From Branchinecta lynchi (Eukaryota; Arthropoda; Branchiopoda; Anostraca; Branchinectidae), in NCBI GenBank assembly GCA_023053575.1, contig JAKZAP010000009.1:13683869-13747868 (forward strand): a DNA stretch of 64,000 nt, given 5' to 3'. Under the pieces are notes generated by a model. It had not been told where the DNA came from, did not search any database, and saw only the letters and a list, made by a program, of their open reading frames with translations. Position 1 is the first letter of the stretch. Every line of letters starts with the position of its first letter. The translations under genes were made by a program, and so were the position numbers. Of this stretch, positions 37,601 through 52,600 are shown piece after piece.

Positions 37601-40600
37601 TTTAATTACAAAGGAAACAGACGTTCAATAAGTCTATCGAGTCCTGAAGTTCCTTTCGCTAGCAGTCTTATGGTGTATTTACACACTGCGTTAATCCGAG
37701 CGGATCGTAAAAACCGAGCGGATTTTCCGACCGTTTTTTTTGCTTGAAAATTTTCTAGCTCTCCACTCGGATTTGCTTGATCTGGTCGGTTTTTGAGCAT
37801 CGTTTTCAAGAAAATGAGTGATGATCAAAAAGTTTTAGATCTGTTCATTCTGGTTCAAGGGCATCCCAACTTATATGACCCTGCTGATCCTGGCTTCAAA
37901 AAAAAAAAGACAAGAAAGACCTAATCTAGAAAGACCTAAAGACCCTAGAAAGACCTAACGCAGCCATAAACGCTGCATTTGATCGATTTTAATTTGCAAA
38001 CCGTTCAAAAAGGACAGAGCGGAATTCCGCTCGGATTTACGCAGTGTGTAAAGCCACCATTACTTACCTGGGTATGCCAACTGGAGAGAATCTGAAAGAA
38101 ACTGCAAACCTAGCACTGAAAAATTATGCTCGAAAGATCCGGGCCGCATACGCATCCCTGGCTTCAAACGTTTGGTATCTGAGTAGAGCACACCGATCTC
38201 AGTTATATAATAGCCTAACAGTTCCTCACCTACTCGCTCTTGCTCCTGTTTGGTCTTTTTGGGATCCCAAAACGTAAGTGGAGTGATACCTATGACATCG
38301 CAAAAGTTGTCCGTCTGTCCGTCCGTCTGTAAGCACGATAACTCTCGAAGGGAATGAGATATTTTGATGAAACTTGGTGTGAGGATTCGTTGGGTCATCG
38401 GACCAGTCGAGTTCGTAGATGGGCTTTGTAGCCCTACATTATAGGGTGGGGGAGGGGGTTCAAATTAAGGGGCAAACAAAATATTTCGAAACAGCTAATG
38501 TGGTAGTCGATTTTGGGATAAGAAGGCATGCTGAACACGATGGTGAAAACCATTTTGTCATCGGACAAACAGTTCGTCCGGAATCTGTCCAAAGCCGGAA
38601 AGTTTGTTAAAAGTAAAAGTTTTATTTAAAGTTGATTAGAAGTTTGAGTTAGGGGTAGGAAGACATGCTCACGATGGTGAAAACCATTTTCTCGACGGAT
38701 AAGTAGTTCGCCCGGAATCCGGCCCAAACCGTATAGTTTGTTAAAATTAAAAGTTTTATTTGGAGTTGATTAGATGTTCGATTTAGGGCAAGACGATATT
38801 CTGAACACTTATGTGAAAACAATTTTCTACCCGGACATGTAGTTTGCCCGGAATCCGGGCAAAACCGGAAAATTGTTAAAAGTTGGAAGTTTTATTTGTA
38901 CTTGATTAGATATCGGATTTAGGGGTAAGAAGAGATGCTGAATCCGTGTGTGACAATCATTTTCTGCCCGGACATATAAATCGACCGGAATCTGGCTGGA
39001 GTCGGAAAATTTGTTATAAGTTAAATTTTTATTTGAAGTTGATTAGATGTTAATTATTGGTGAAAGAAGACACCCTGAGTTCGTTTTTGAGCTTTCTTTT
39101 TTCGCCGGACAAGTGGATCCGGAGTTCGGCCGAAACCGGGAAATTGGCAGAAGTGGAACGAAGCTTTCGTCAAAACAGATATGACTTATAGGTAAACACA
39201 CAGCTGAATCCATATCTGAACTTGGTTTTCTCAGATGATTAGCTATTTGACCTTAATCTGTTTCTGAATTTTAATAATAAAAAGTCTCAGATGATTAGCT
39301 ATTTCACCTTAATCTGTTTCTGAATTTCAATAATAAAAAGGTTCAAGGAGTCTGGCGAAGACTGGATCTGGCGAAGACAAAGACCCAGTTGTCTGGATGA
39401 TATATTGAATTTTTGGGATCCCATCGAAACCTTTGTCTTGTTTTAATTGTGCTAATAGGAAGCAAGTTCACCGCCTTTATTTTAAATTTGCAAAGTATTT
39501 GATGGGATGGGACTGCCAGCGTGGACAAGTAATTCTTTTCTGCAAAGAAAGTATCGATTGGTAAGCCCAGCGGGACTTATTGAGAAGCGTATTAGTGATT
39601 TTTCTACTGAATGTCAGGAGTCATTCCATCTTTGGTCATTTCTGTTTGTTCTGAGTTCGTAGTTATCGAAGTATGCTTTTCCTTTCCGTTGTTTCTCTTT
39701 CGTTTTTCTTGTTTTTGGGATCCCAAAACGTAAGTGGAGGGATACCTATGACATCGCAAAAGTTGTCCCCGTCTGTCTGTAAGCACGATAACTCTCGAAG
39801 GAAATGCGATATTTTGATGAAACTTTGTATGAGGATTGTTTGGGTCAAGGGTAAGGTCGAGTTCATAGATGGGCTCTGTAGCCCTATATTTGGGGGTGGG
39901 GGAGGGGGTTCAGTTTAAGGGACAAACAAAATATTTTTAAACAGCTAATGTGATAGTCGATTATGGGGTAAGAAGACATGCTGAGCACGATGGTGACAAT
40001 CATTTTCTCGCCGGACAAGTAGTTCGTCCGGAATCCGGCAAAAACAGGAAAGTTTGTTAAAAGTAAAAGTTTCATTTGAAGTTGATTAAATGTTTGATTT
40101 AGGGGTAAGAAGACATGCTGAGGACGATGGTGAAAACTATTTTCTCGCTGGACGAGTAGTTCGTCCGAAATCCGGCAAAAGCCGGAAAGTTGGTTAAAAG
40201 TAAAAGTTTCATTTGAAGTTGATAAAATGTTTGATTTAGGGGTAAGAAGACATGCTGAGCATGATGGTGAAAATCATTTTGTCGCCGGACAAGCAGTTCG
40301 TCCGGAATCCGGCCAAAACCGGAAAGTTGGTTAAAAGTAACATTTTCATTTGAAGTTGATTAAATGTTTGATTTATGGGTAAGAAGACATGCTGAACCCG
40401 ATGGTGAAACCATTTTCTCGCCGGACAACTAGTTCGCCTGTAATCCGGCCAAAACCGGAAAATATGTATCTAGGGGGTTCACCCCCCTCTTTGCTCAGTT
40501 CGCTCAACCAGAGGCGTTATTAGCCAAAATGTTTTTGTTTTTTTCTAGGGTATAGGCTGTACGTATTTACGGTAGAGTTGGTCATTTTTACCGACTGGTT

Positions 40601-43600
40601 TGCAGAAAAACCGTCTGTTTAAAGAAAACTCGACTATTTTAACGAAAAACTGACTGTTTTGAAGAAAAATCGCGAGCTTCGCGCCGTCGCGGTTATGTCT
40701 TACCGACTAGCCAACAACATTAGGGGGGCTTCCCCCCCCCCCCATACGTAACGCCCTGGCCCCACTATCCTTTTCTAGGGGTTGAGGGTGGAGAGATTTA
40801 TTACAAACTTCGTTTTTAGATACAGGCTATACAATAATAAGTTATCCCAAGTTTTGAAATTCTGAGGCTACCAAACAGTTAAAGGGCCTGTCTTACCTAT
40901 AATACTAACGCAAGCTACTTCCAATAATTACTCATATATTTCTAAACTCGGAGACCCCAATTTTGTATGGTACGTTCTAGCAAAATCACGCTGGTTTTTT
41001 CACCTGCTGTGTTTTGCTACCTTCGATGTGTATCACGCTGTCGACGGTTGTCCGCAAGAAGTTTTTCCATCAGAAAATCGGTTATGTAAATTGTTTCCCT
41101 GTTTACGCTGCTATACAATAGGTCTGGGAAAAGGCTTAAAATAGCCAAAACCGTGGGTTATTTATTGAAAGCACAGCCTAGTTTAAAGTAGGTATTCAAA
41201 TGTTATAAAATGCCGTAAGTTGAAGAGTAAATAGTGCGACGGGTCCTGTAACTCTTATTGACGGCTAGTCAGGGGACGCCCCACGCCTTCTTTATACTCT
41301 CTAACCGCATATCTTTATGTTATAGGTGTCGAGGGGGGAGAGACCGCATGCAAACTTGCACGAAAATGGGGCTACGATGTCAAAAAGATTCCGGACAACG
41401 AAGCGAAAATCGTTTTTGCTGGCGGAAATTTTTGGGGCCGAACCCTAGCGGCCATTTCCAGCTCGACGGACCCCAGTAGCTATTCAGGTTTCGGACCATT
41501 CATGCCCGGATATGTCATTGTGCCTTATGATGACCTCACCGCGTTAGAGGTTTGTTTCATTTAACTTTGTAGATGCCCTTCCTTCGCTGTCCGGTATAGT
41601 TTTGCCAGTGAGTATGCTTTGCTTCTCGTTTTTCGGCCGGATTGCGCACAAGTCCGGACTGCATTGAGCCTGATCAGAGAATTTATGTCAGGGTTGGGTA
41701 GCTGTCTCTTGTACATTAACAAAGCTCTCGCCGCACATCCCACATGCTGACCAGTTTTGCCTCAGCTTCACTCTACTTCCCTATCTCTCCATCCATTATC
41801 GTTTCAAGATTTCGAACTACCTGTGTTATTTGTATCCACCCTATCGGCACTACGATGATTTTGGCTTTTGCCATATTTGGCTTTTTCCGAGGCAGACGAG
41901 GTTCCCGTTTATTTCTTTCGCTCAGATCATTGGTCAGAAATAACGGTTAGTTATGCAAGTGTTCTTTCTATCAAACCAAGTGAACCATGTGAGGCTGAAA
42001 ACAGTCGGTACGGGTTTGGAATATTTGAAAAACCCAGCAGAGTTTCAAAGGAATCACGTATGTTGGAATAGAAACTGTACCTACTGCGACTCGTGCTTTA
42101 AAAATAAGCCACACATGAAATGTGAGTATGCAAAAAGAAGTTTTTAAGTCCGCGTAGCATCTTTCCTAACTTCTTGCGTATTTTTTGGGATACCAAAACG
42201 TAAGTGGAGGGATACCCGTGACATCGCAAAAGTTGTCCGTCTGTAAGCACGATAACTCTCGAAGGGAATGAGATAGGGAATGAGATATTTTGATAAAACT
42301 TAAGTCTCAGGATTATTTGGGTCATCGGACAGGTTAAGTTCGTAGATGGGCTTTGTAGCCCTACATTTAGGGGTGGGGGAGGGGGTTCAAATTAAGGGGC
42401 AAACAAAATATTTTTAACGGCTAATGTGATAGTCGATTATGGGGTAAGAAGGCATGCTGAGCACGATGATGAAAACCATTTTCTCGCCGGACAAATAGTT
42501 CGTCCGGAATCTGGGAAAAACCGGAAAGTTTGTTAAATTTGACGTTGCTTTTTATTTGATGTTGATTAGATGTTCGATTTAGGGGTAAGAAGGCTTGCTG
42601 AACACTTGTGTGAAAATCATTTTCTACTCGGACAAGTAGTTCGTTCGGAATCCGACCAAAACCGGAAAATTTGTTAAAAGTAAAAGTTTTATTTATAGTT
42701 GATTAGAAATCTGATTTAGGGGTTAGAATTGATGCTGAATCCGTATATTACAGTCATTTTTACCCGGACATATAGTTCGCCCGGAATCCGAATGGAACCG
42801 GAAAATTTGTCATAAGTTAAATTTTTATTTGAATTTGATTAGATGTTCAATATTGGGGAAAGAAGATACGCTGAATTCGTTTCTTAGCTTTCTTTTTCAC
42901 CGGACAAGAAGTTCCGGAATTAAGTCGAAACAGGAAGTTTTCGTCAAAATAGATGTGACTTATAAGGGTAAACAGACATGCTGAATCCATATCTGAACTT
43001 GGTTTCACAGATTTTTCACAGATTAGCTATTGGGCCTTTATCTGTTTCTGAATTTTGATATTGAATATGTTCAAGCAGTCTGGCGAAGACAAGACCTAGT
43101 TGTCCTCAGACCTCAATCAAATATTTGATTTTTGGGATCCCGTCGAAACCTTTGGTCTTGTTTACTTTCTTACCTTCAAATCCTCCTCTATACTCTTGAT
43201 GACTAACTCTTCGTGCCGGCGAACGTTGCTGTGTGCCTACCGAAGAGCCAGAAACGTCACCACAACCGACGTTTTTTATTAGTCTACATAGGATTCGATC
43301 AGTTTTGAGGACTCGTTTCGGTGAAATTTCTCGTTCTTCCCGAGATTCGCCGTGTTTTGGACTTAGTCGTATAGAGTATTCGAACGAAGCATGCCAGGAA
43401 GAATCGCTAGTCGTCTTTCAAAACGGACGTGACTCATTTTGCAGACAAGGTGAAGGTTGGTATTCCAGAAATTTAAAACTTTGATTACATCAACTATGGT
43501 GGAATCTGTTTTTCCGCCAAAATGGAGAGAAAATAGATTTTATGGTGATTAACGAATAAGTCAGTTGAGATTCGCTCCCGCGATACTTCGGCACTTTTTG

Positions 43601-46600
43601 GCATGAGTCCTCTTCAGTCTGGGGCTAGAAGAAAGAATAAAATAATTATTACTGTTCAGGCTAGTCACTAAAATTCGCTCAAATTATCACTACATTACTG
43701 TTCAGCTATTCAGAAAATGTATTCTTATTCGTGTTCTTACATTAGAGGTAGTCATCCTTTTCTTCCGTTAGAAATAGGTAGCCTTGTCAATGTAACTGAG
43801 GCGCCATCTATGGGAAACACGGTATGAGAGTTAGTTGCGCAAATGAATAACCCACTGGGTCAGACAGCATAATATCGCTCAGCAGGAACTTTTTTTTATT
43901 CTTGAAAATTTTGCTGATTGTTGGGCAGAAATTACACAAAAACCTCAAAACCAGTTATTGAAAAAAAAAAGATATACTGCCAAATATTTACCTATTTTTA
44001 GTTCGTATTCGTACACCAGCTATATGTATTTCTTGTTTGTCTAATTGTCTTGTTGTGATCTGTTTTGAGCTTGGCCAGAGGCGTATTCTCGCCGTTCCGC
44101 GAGGACTCCACTTGAGGAGTCCCCGCGTTTTGGTTTGTCCCGGGGACTCACTCCCCGTATTCTCGCGAGTCCCCACAGACGCGGAATGCTCCGATTATCA
44201 TCACCATCATAAAAAGGACTCCCTTTCAGATTCGGAGGGGAATCAATTTTTGCTGGTGAAGGTACAATGTAAAATTAATTAAAAACAATCAGAAGAAACA
44301 AAACCATAAATAAGGTCGATCCTTACTAATTTCGTCAACTGCATGCTTTTTTCTTCGAACAGAATCCATTTTGGAAGTATTCCCTGTCTTCTCGCTGTTT
44401 CTGTACGCGGAGTCCGCGTGGAGTGACTCCCTCTATTCTCGCCTTTCCCTTCGGTTCCCGGAGGAGTCCTCGGGGAACGGCGAGTCCGCGCGGAGTGACT
44501 CCCTCTACTCTCGCCTTCGCGATACAAGATAATCCTTCACACCGAGCGACTTGGATGCGATATTAGTCGATCCCTATGACATTAGTCGCGTTTTTTGTCA
44601 CCTATCTACCGAGGCCTTGGTTCATTTTCCCGTTTTTAGCACCAAGTCCTTTGTCCTTTCTGCCTAGGCCTGCGGAGAAGGAGATTAGCAACTCTGAGGT
44701 GCTCAGGGGAACGGCGCCTGACTCCTCCTCTCTGCCAACAACGGTCAAATTAGCAGATAGGACAGAGGACTTGGGAGAGAGGTGCTCATTTGGCAAAAAA
44801 CACGACTTATATTTTTTTAATTTAGTGTTATACTCTTTGTTATACAGACCAACTTCTACATGCTAAACTACATCAGCACAGCTTTTATAACCCTCTTACC
44901 ATCCTTTACACATGTAGTTGATACTTGTGACTGCAGGAAAGCGCGAATGGGCCTGTGGGGGCAGTCAATGGACATTAGTTAATTAGACTAGTAACTGATT
45001 TCCAAAGAAGCATACCTCTACCGTCCTTTACGAACCCCCTCATATTCCACACATACATGCCCGAACTCGCAAAATAACAGTGTCGAATGTCTTCTAATCT
45101 TGAGCAGTAAACCCTCTCTCACTTATCGACAGTCTCCGGTAAATTTGCGTGTGTCTTTGTGCTTGTTCAGTCTTGTATGGATAGTCCAGAGTTGCCAGGG
45201 GTAGCACAAAAGTTCTACTTTGACACTTTTAAGAAAAGGTAGTAGTATTAGAGCACTTTCTAGTAGAACTAACAGTTTTTCTTCAAAAGAACAGTTTTAG
45301 TTCTGTTCCGATTCCTTTTTGCTTTAAATGCACAAAGTTAATCGAAGGACAGGGCGCTCTATGCGTTAATTTGAGTAATGTTGTACATAATGATGCAGCA
45401 AATTTGTGTTCACTGGAATAATATTTTTTTCATGAAAGAACACTTTTTCCCTTTGATGGACACCAGTGTTGCGGGAAGTCAGACTGAATTGATTGGCTAA
45501 TTAGTAAATTTTTTTCTAGGAGGCAATCAAGGATCCTAACACGTGCGCGTTCATGGTAGAGCCGATTCAGGGCGAGGCCGGTGTTGTGGTCCCTCATGAA
45601 GGCTATCTGAAGGGCGTAAGAGACCTGTGCACCAAGTACAACGTTCTTTTAATTGCTGATGAAGTTCAGACCGGATTGTGCAGAACCGGAAGAATGTTGG
45701 CGGTGGATTACGAAGATGTCCGACCGGATATTATTGTTTTAGGGAAAGCGCTGTCCGGTGGAGTCTTGCCAGTGAGCATGTTTTTACTTCTTGTTTTTCG
45801 GCCGGATTGTAGACAAGTCCGGATTTTATTGAGCCGAATCAGAAAATTTATGTCAGGGTTGGTTAGCTCTCTCTGGTACATTAACAATCTCTTATTGTCG
45901 CCAGGGATGCCTCCAGTATTATACTGTTGCAAAAGGTCGAGAATGCTGACATTTTATTAAAATCAAGAATGGAACACGCTTTTTTTTTTTTTTTTTTTTT
46001 TTAATCCCGCGTAGCTTCTTTTTCCATTTTTCCTGTTTTAGGTTGAACTAAAACAGTGGCTACGTCTCCACATCCAACTCAGTGACGTTAATACCAAAAA
46101 TACCTAACAGTTTACCCTACTTTAACGTCACTTACACTTTCACCACAACAAATAAATTTTATTTTTACATTTTCCAAAATCTAAAAAACAAAATACCTTA
46201 AAATTTTCAAACTTTCCCTTTTCTTATCAAACATTCTCATATAATCTAAAATACTTTATTATTTACTTTTTTCTCTAAATCCTATGCAAACCTCTTCTAT
46301 CATATCCTACCTAATATTAAAAACTTTTCCATTCAATTCAATCAATTAATCTTAATACTTTAAATACTCAAGCAGCCAAATCTGTAGGTTAAATCCAAAA
46401 TAAACAACAAAGAAACAACAACAACACAATACCTTACAATTTCTCTCTTCCTGTTTTGAGATGCCCTTCCTCCATAGGGCATCTCTCTACACTGTAAAAA
46501 AAAATCTTGCAGTATTTGCTACTGGGATTAATCTTATCTTTATTGAGATAAGATTACCCCTAATTCGGATTAAACTAATCCCAATAGAGATAAGATTAAT

Positions 46601-49600
46601 CCCAGTAGCAAATACTGCATCCTTATTCGGAGAAGCTTTTTACAGTGTACAGTGGAAAACAACACTTAAATCAAATAATTTAAAATAAAAAATTCCAAGA
46701 ATTTCTTCATTTCCCTACAGATACTTTGCCCCAAAACCAAAAAATAAACAACCCCCTCCCTCCATTTGGAATACCTTCCCTTACAACCAAAATGGAGAAG
46801 GTATTCCAAATTTCTAAGATTCAAACAAATGAAAAACTCATCAAAGTAATAACTGCTCGAGCACAAACCTAACCTCAAAAAATCAAAGGATGGAACACGC
46901 CTCAAAGAATGGAACACGCTTTGGGTGTTGATTTCTGTACCGAGTGTGTGAAACTCTGTAAAACACAAAATGCAATAATTAATCAAACCCTTTACTCACG
47001 TTATGGATTTGTTGTAGCTGATTTGGTCTGGGCGAATTTGGATCCAAACTCATTTGAAAGATAGTTAGGCATTGATGCTTGACTAGATTCTATCAGCTTC
47101 CTAGTTTTCTCAGAACTCGCATACGCAACTGTCGCAACTGTCATTTCAAAGCTAGTTAGGAATTTATGCTAGTTAGACATATACTGGATACACTAGATTC
47201 CACCAACTTTCTAGTTTTCTCAGAACTCACATACTCTTCTGTATGCTCTTATGTACGCCTACTTATTATTCTCACCCTCGGAGGCTGGGGCGAATCCCAG
47301 TTGAAAGCGGTAATTTATAATAGGCCTAGCAGCAGTTACAGGAAGAGTAGCTTAGTGTATTGCAGCCATGGTAAAGTAGGTGAACGTTCGAAAATAAAAC
47401 ATATTTATATTCGATCAATCAATCAGTACTTTTATTAACCCATGTTTTAATTTTAATTCTATTACCTACCCCGGCGCACACGGAACCGCTACCTGATCCG
47501 CCGTTTGTTAATTTCCGACCCGTTGTACTGGTCGTGGTATCTGAAAAGTCATCTCACTTTCATCAAATTTTGTCAGATTGGCGAGAAAGAAGTTTAGCAC
47601 TTAGTGTTGTAACTGAATATCTGTTTTTCTTTTGGGATGACTTCGAAAAGTGCAATTTCGTCAACAGTCGTTTTTGCAGAGCACCGTGTATCAGATACCA
47701 CGATAACTGCAAAAACGACTAACTGCAGATCCAGTTACCATGATAACAGATACCATGGTATCAGCAAAAACGCAACTATTAACAAGTCTAGATTTGGGTA
47801 ACGATTGTAAAGTACCCACTCGTACCTCTACTACTGCTCCACTCTACGTCCCTAATCGTGCCATCCATTCTCTGCAATTTCAAATTTCCTGCGTCAGTTT
47901 TATCCACCCAACGGCAGTATGCTTATTTTTGGATTTTCCGTGTACGACTGTTTTCGAAGCGGATCAAGTTCCCGCTTATTGCTTCCGAGAAGTTAATTGG
48001 TCAGAAATACTGGTTTTGAAAGTTTTTCCATGTTTCTTATGAAAACCAAGGGGCCCGAGCGAGCCTGAAGTTGGGTTTGTAATCTTTGAGAAACCCAGCA
48101 GTTTCAAAGGAGTCACCTATGTTAGAATGTTTGGATATAAACTGTATCTAGCCTACTCTAATTCGTGTTCTCCGATTGGAAAATTACCAGTCTACGATCT
48201 CATCAACGTGATTTTAAATTAGTGAACCTTTATGGAAAATATTTGTTGAGTGTTTTGCGATTATTTTATATTTCTTTATCCTTTTTTTACTGCACTTACG
48301 CCCTTGGGCATTGCGTCATAAATTCATTCCGTCATTCATTCATATAAAAATGGCACAGAACGTCCCTATATGGAGTATATGAAAAACAATTAAGGAAACA
48401 AAAAGAAAAGAAACAGATCTGACTAAACTAAACGAAATGACTATACAAACAACATTACAACAAATTATATAAAAAACTAAACAGAACGAAACTGGAACGC
48501 GGGCAAGATCAGGTGTTGCTCCCTGTCCGAAGTTCCCAGAATCAACCTTCCGCGTCTTGTAATTCCTAGAAATTATTTGTCCAACCTTCTTATCAACCAT
48601 TCCTTCTTTCCGTATTCAACCGCATAAACCTCCTTCCTTAAATCTGTCAGTTCTTCGCAGACATTCAAATAAGAGCAGTCAAATTTGAACACATCTAATG
48701 CCTCCCTCCATTCCTAGAATCCACTGAGCCTCCTTCATTCACAACTTCATTTGTTACTTTCAGAAATAGGGAGAAATTCAGTCATTCGGAAAGTGTCCGG
48801 CACACACCTAATTTCTTTTTAAGGTCTCAGCTGTATTGGCAGACGACGAAGTTATGCTGACAATCAAGCCGGGGGAACACGGATCTACCTATGGCGGAAA
48901 TCCGCTGGCTTGCAAGGTGGCCATCGCGGCTCTGGAAGTCTTAAGGGTAAGATAGACTATAATTTTTGGCCCTTGACTTTTTTTTTTTAATTTTTATAAT
49001 GTTCAGGAGAAGATACAACTTGTAAAAACTTTAAACGTCCTCAAGGATCTGTCCGTCGAATGACTTTTTTTTACATCGCGGCCACCGCGGCTCGGAAGTC
49101 TTACGGTTAAGATATACTCTAATTTTAGCCCTTGACTTTTATTTTTATTTTTATAATGTTCAGGAGAAGATAGAACTTTTAAAAACTTTAAAGGACACCT
49201 GAATGAAGAGTACCAAGTATCATCCCTACCTGTATGACTTCCGTTAACATTGCCTGCAGAAAACCCAATCCAAATACGAAATAGTGTTTCCAAGTTATAA
49301 TTTTTGCTCCATTTCTGCGTCTGTCCTTATTTCAGTACCGAACAATTTTAGAAATTAACAAATGTCTCCAATCAACCCTTCTTCTGAAATATTTTTTAAC
49401 CAGTTAAGCCCAAACGTATATCTAGAAGAAATTCCAATACGATCCGGCCAGCGCTGTACAAGATTTGAATGAATTCCGCTTTTTGTCTTGGAGTCTGCAT
49501 GTGCAAACCTCCAGACAAGAACATCCCTATTTTGAAAACGTCACGCTCAGGAGTAGAATGCTCTCCGTGGTCATGTCTGTAAATGCATTCTCCATGGTGT

Positions 49601-52600
49601 GTTCAAGTATGGTTTCATTGTTCAGGTGTCCTTTAAACGACCTCGAGGATTTGTCTGTCGTTTATCGTTTTTTATTTTTTTTATTTTTTTTATTATCGCA
49701 TTTAGCGTTAAGCTTTTAGCTTGTCGCCAAACACTTTACAGCGGATAGAAGCAAAGAATGTTTAATTTTGTGTCCTATGTCGAAGCTCTTATGTCGAAAA
49801 GCTGTCGCTTTGCTCTTTCTGACCGTTGACCGTGGCTTAGTCGCGGCTTGACGTAAGTCTCTGAAAATTTAAAGTAGATGCAATTAAGAGCGTGTTCCAC
49901 CCTACTTACCGTAGTTACTACGCATGACGTCACAAATTCTGGCTTTTTGCCGTCGAGGCTGGAACGATCTTTCTATTTTCCAGCGGGATATCGTGCCACG
50001 GGCGAATCCGACCAGTCACGTTACAGAGATGCGTAGTTACTGCGCTTACCCTGCTCCCGAGCATGGTAAGCAAATACCATGCATGGTCGCATCTCCATCA
50101 ATTCTCTATCTATTCTGCGTCAAAACCGCTCCTCTGTTCCTGCTCGCCGTTACCACAAACTTCGGTTGTTGCACCACAAAGGATATTCCTAGAAACCTCA
50201 GTACCCAGGAATCTGTGTTTTTTCAGCAGGATATCCAACCTCAGCTTCCAGGCTATTCAAACCAAAGTCTAAGTTTCCAAGGGGAAATGAATATTCTTTT
50301 ACGTCTTTTATATTTTCTGAACTAAGATTAAAATCGCTTCTGCTAATCAATTATTAATGACCAACCCAATGTTACATACCATCCTGATTCAGAATATGCT
50401 TGGAACGGTGGTATCCGACGCTGGCTTAACTCCTAAAAACACATTTTGTTTTCGTTTACACTTGCTTTTTGGGAGTGTTAGACCCCTTCTCGAAAAGTAC
50501 CAGTTTTGGTTGAGAATTACTCACTAGGTAGTGCGCACAAGCAAGAATCGCCGCTAACCCTACAGAGAACAAGACCTAAGGTTTCGATGGGATCTCAAAA
50601 ATCGAATACTTGATCCAGACAACTAGGTCTTGTCTTCGCCAGATTCAGTGTTCGCCAGGCTAATCATTTGAGAACACCAAGTTCAGATATACCTCTATAA
50701 GCCTTATCTATTTTAAAGATACCTACCGAAACTTCCTGCTTTGCTTCTGCCAAATTTCCGGTTTCGGCCGAATTCCGAGCGAACTACTTATCCAGCAAAA
50801 AAAGGAAATTCAGAATCGAATTCAGCCTACGGTATCTCCTTATCCTTATAACGAACATCTAATCAGTTTCAAATAAAACTTTACCTTCCAAAAAAACGGT
50901 TACAACCGTTTCCGGACAAATTATATGTCCGGGTAAAAAATGATTGTCATATACAGACTCAGCGTCTCTTCTTACCCCCTAAGTCTGTCATCTAATCAAC
51001 TTCAAATAAAACTTATTACTTTTAACAAATTTTCCGGTTTTAGCCGGATTCCGGGCGAATTAGTTGTCTGGGTTCAAAATACTTTTCAAGCTTCAAGTGT
51101 TCAGCATGTCTGCTTACCCCTAAATCGAACATTTAATCAACTTCAAATCAAAATTTTACTTTTAACCAGCTTTCCGGTTTTTGACGGATTCCGAACAAAC
51201 TACTCGTCCGGCGAGAAAATGGTTTTCACGATCGTGTTCACCGTGTCTTCTTACCCCTAAATCGAACATTTAATCAACTTCAAATTGAACTTTTACTTTT
51301 AACAAACTTTCCGATTTTTGCCGGAAACCGGGCAAACTACTTGTCGGACGAGAAAATGTTTTACATATTCGTCTTCAGCATGTCTTCTTACCCCATAATC
51401 GACTATCATATTAGCTGTTTAAAAATATTTTGTTTGCCCCTTAATTTGAAACCCCTCCCCCACCCCTAAATATAGGGCTACAGGGCCCATCTACGAACTC
51501 TGCCTTACTCTTGACCCAAAGAGTCGTCACATATAGAACAATCTTAAATAACAAACAACCTCACTTTGTCTCTCATTCTTAACTTAATATCACCTACCGA
51601 CTTTCTACTAAACTTATAACATTTCTTATCATATTACCGAAACACATTATAGACCTAGGAGTCGTAGACTTAAGGGTACGGAGAAGTAGAGAAGTATCAT
51701 ATTTTAACGTAAATGCCACTTGAAGCTTGACCTAAATTCTTTGTAGGATGAGAAACTTGCCGACAATGCAGCGAAGATGGGCGAGATTCTAAGGGCGGAG
51801 CTTGGAGAGCTGCCGAAGAATGTTGTGAAAGTAGTCCGAGGAAAGGGACTCCTGAATGCCGTTGTCATCTCCGAAGGTAAGGTTTTATTATTATTAGTTT
51901 TATTACCGATCATAATAGTTGCGTTTTTGTAGATACCATGGTATCTGATACCACGTACGGTCTAAAGTCGTTTTTGCAGTTATCGTGGTATCAGACACCA
52001 CGGTCAAAAGGCGTTTTTGCAGTTATCGGGATATCTGGCCGGTTATCGTAGTGTCTGATATTCAGATACTACGGTGCGACCGTGGCAACTGACTGTGGTA
52101 TCTGAAAAAGTCATCTCGCTTTCATCCGTTTTTGCGAAATTGGTGGGAAAGAATTTTGGCACTTAGTGATGTGATTGAATATCATATTTGGGGTCCCAAA
52201 ACGTAAGTGGAGGGATACCTATGACATCGCAAAAGTTGTCCGTCTGTCCGCACGATAACTCTCGAAGGGATTGAGATATTTTGATGAAACTTGGTGGGAG
52301 GATCCTTTGGGTCAAAGTACAGGTCAAGTTCGAAGATGGGCTCTGTAGCCGTATATTTGAGGGTGGGGGAGGGGTTTCAGATTAAGGGACACAAAAATAT
52401 TTTTTGAAAGCTATTGAGATAGCCGATTATGAGGTAAGAAGACATGCTGAGCACGATAATGGAACCATTTTCTTGTCGGACAAGTGGTTCGTCCGGAATC
52501 CGGCAAAAACCGGAAAGTTTGTTAAAAGTAAAAGTTTCATTTGAAGTTGATTAAATGTTTGATTGAGGGGTAAGAAGACATGCTGAACACGATGGTGAAA

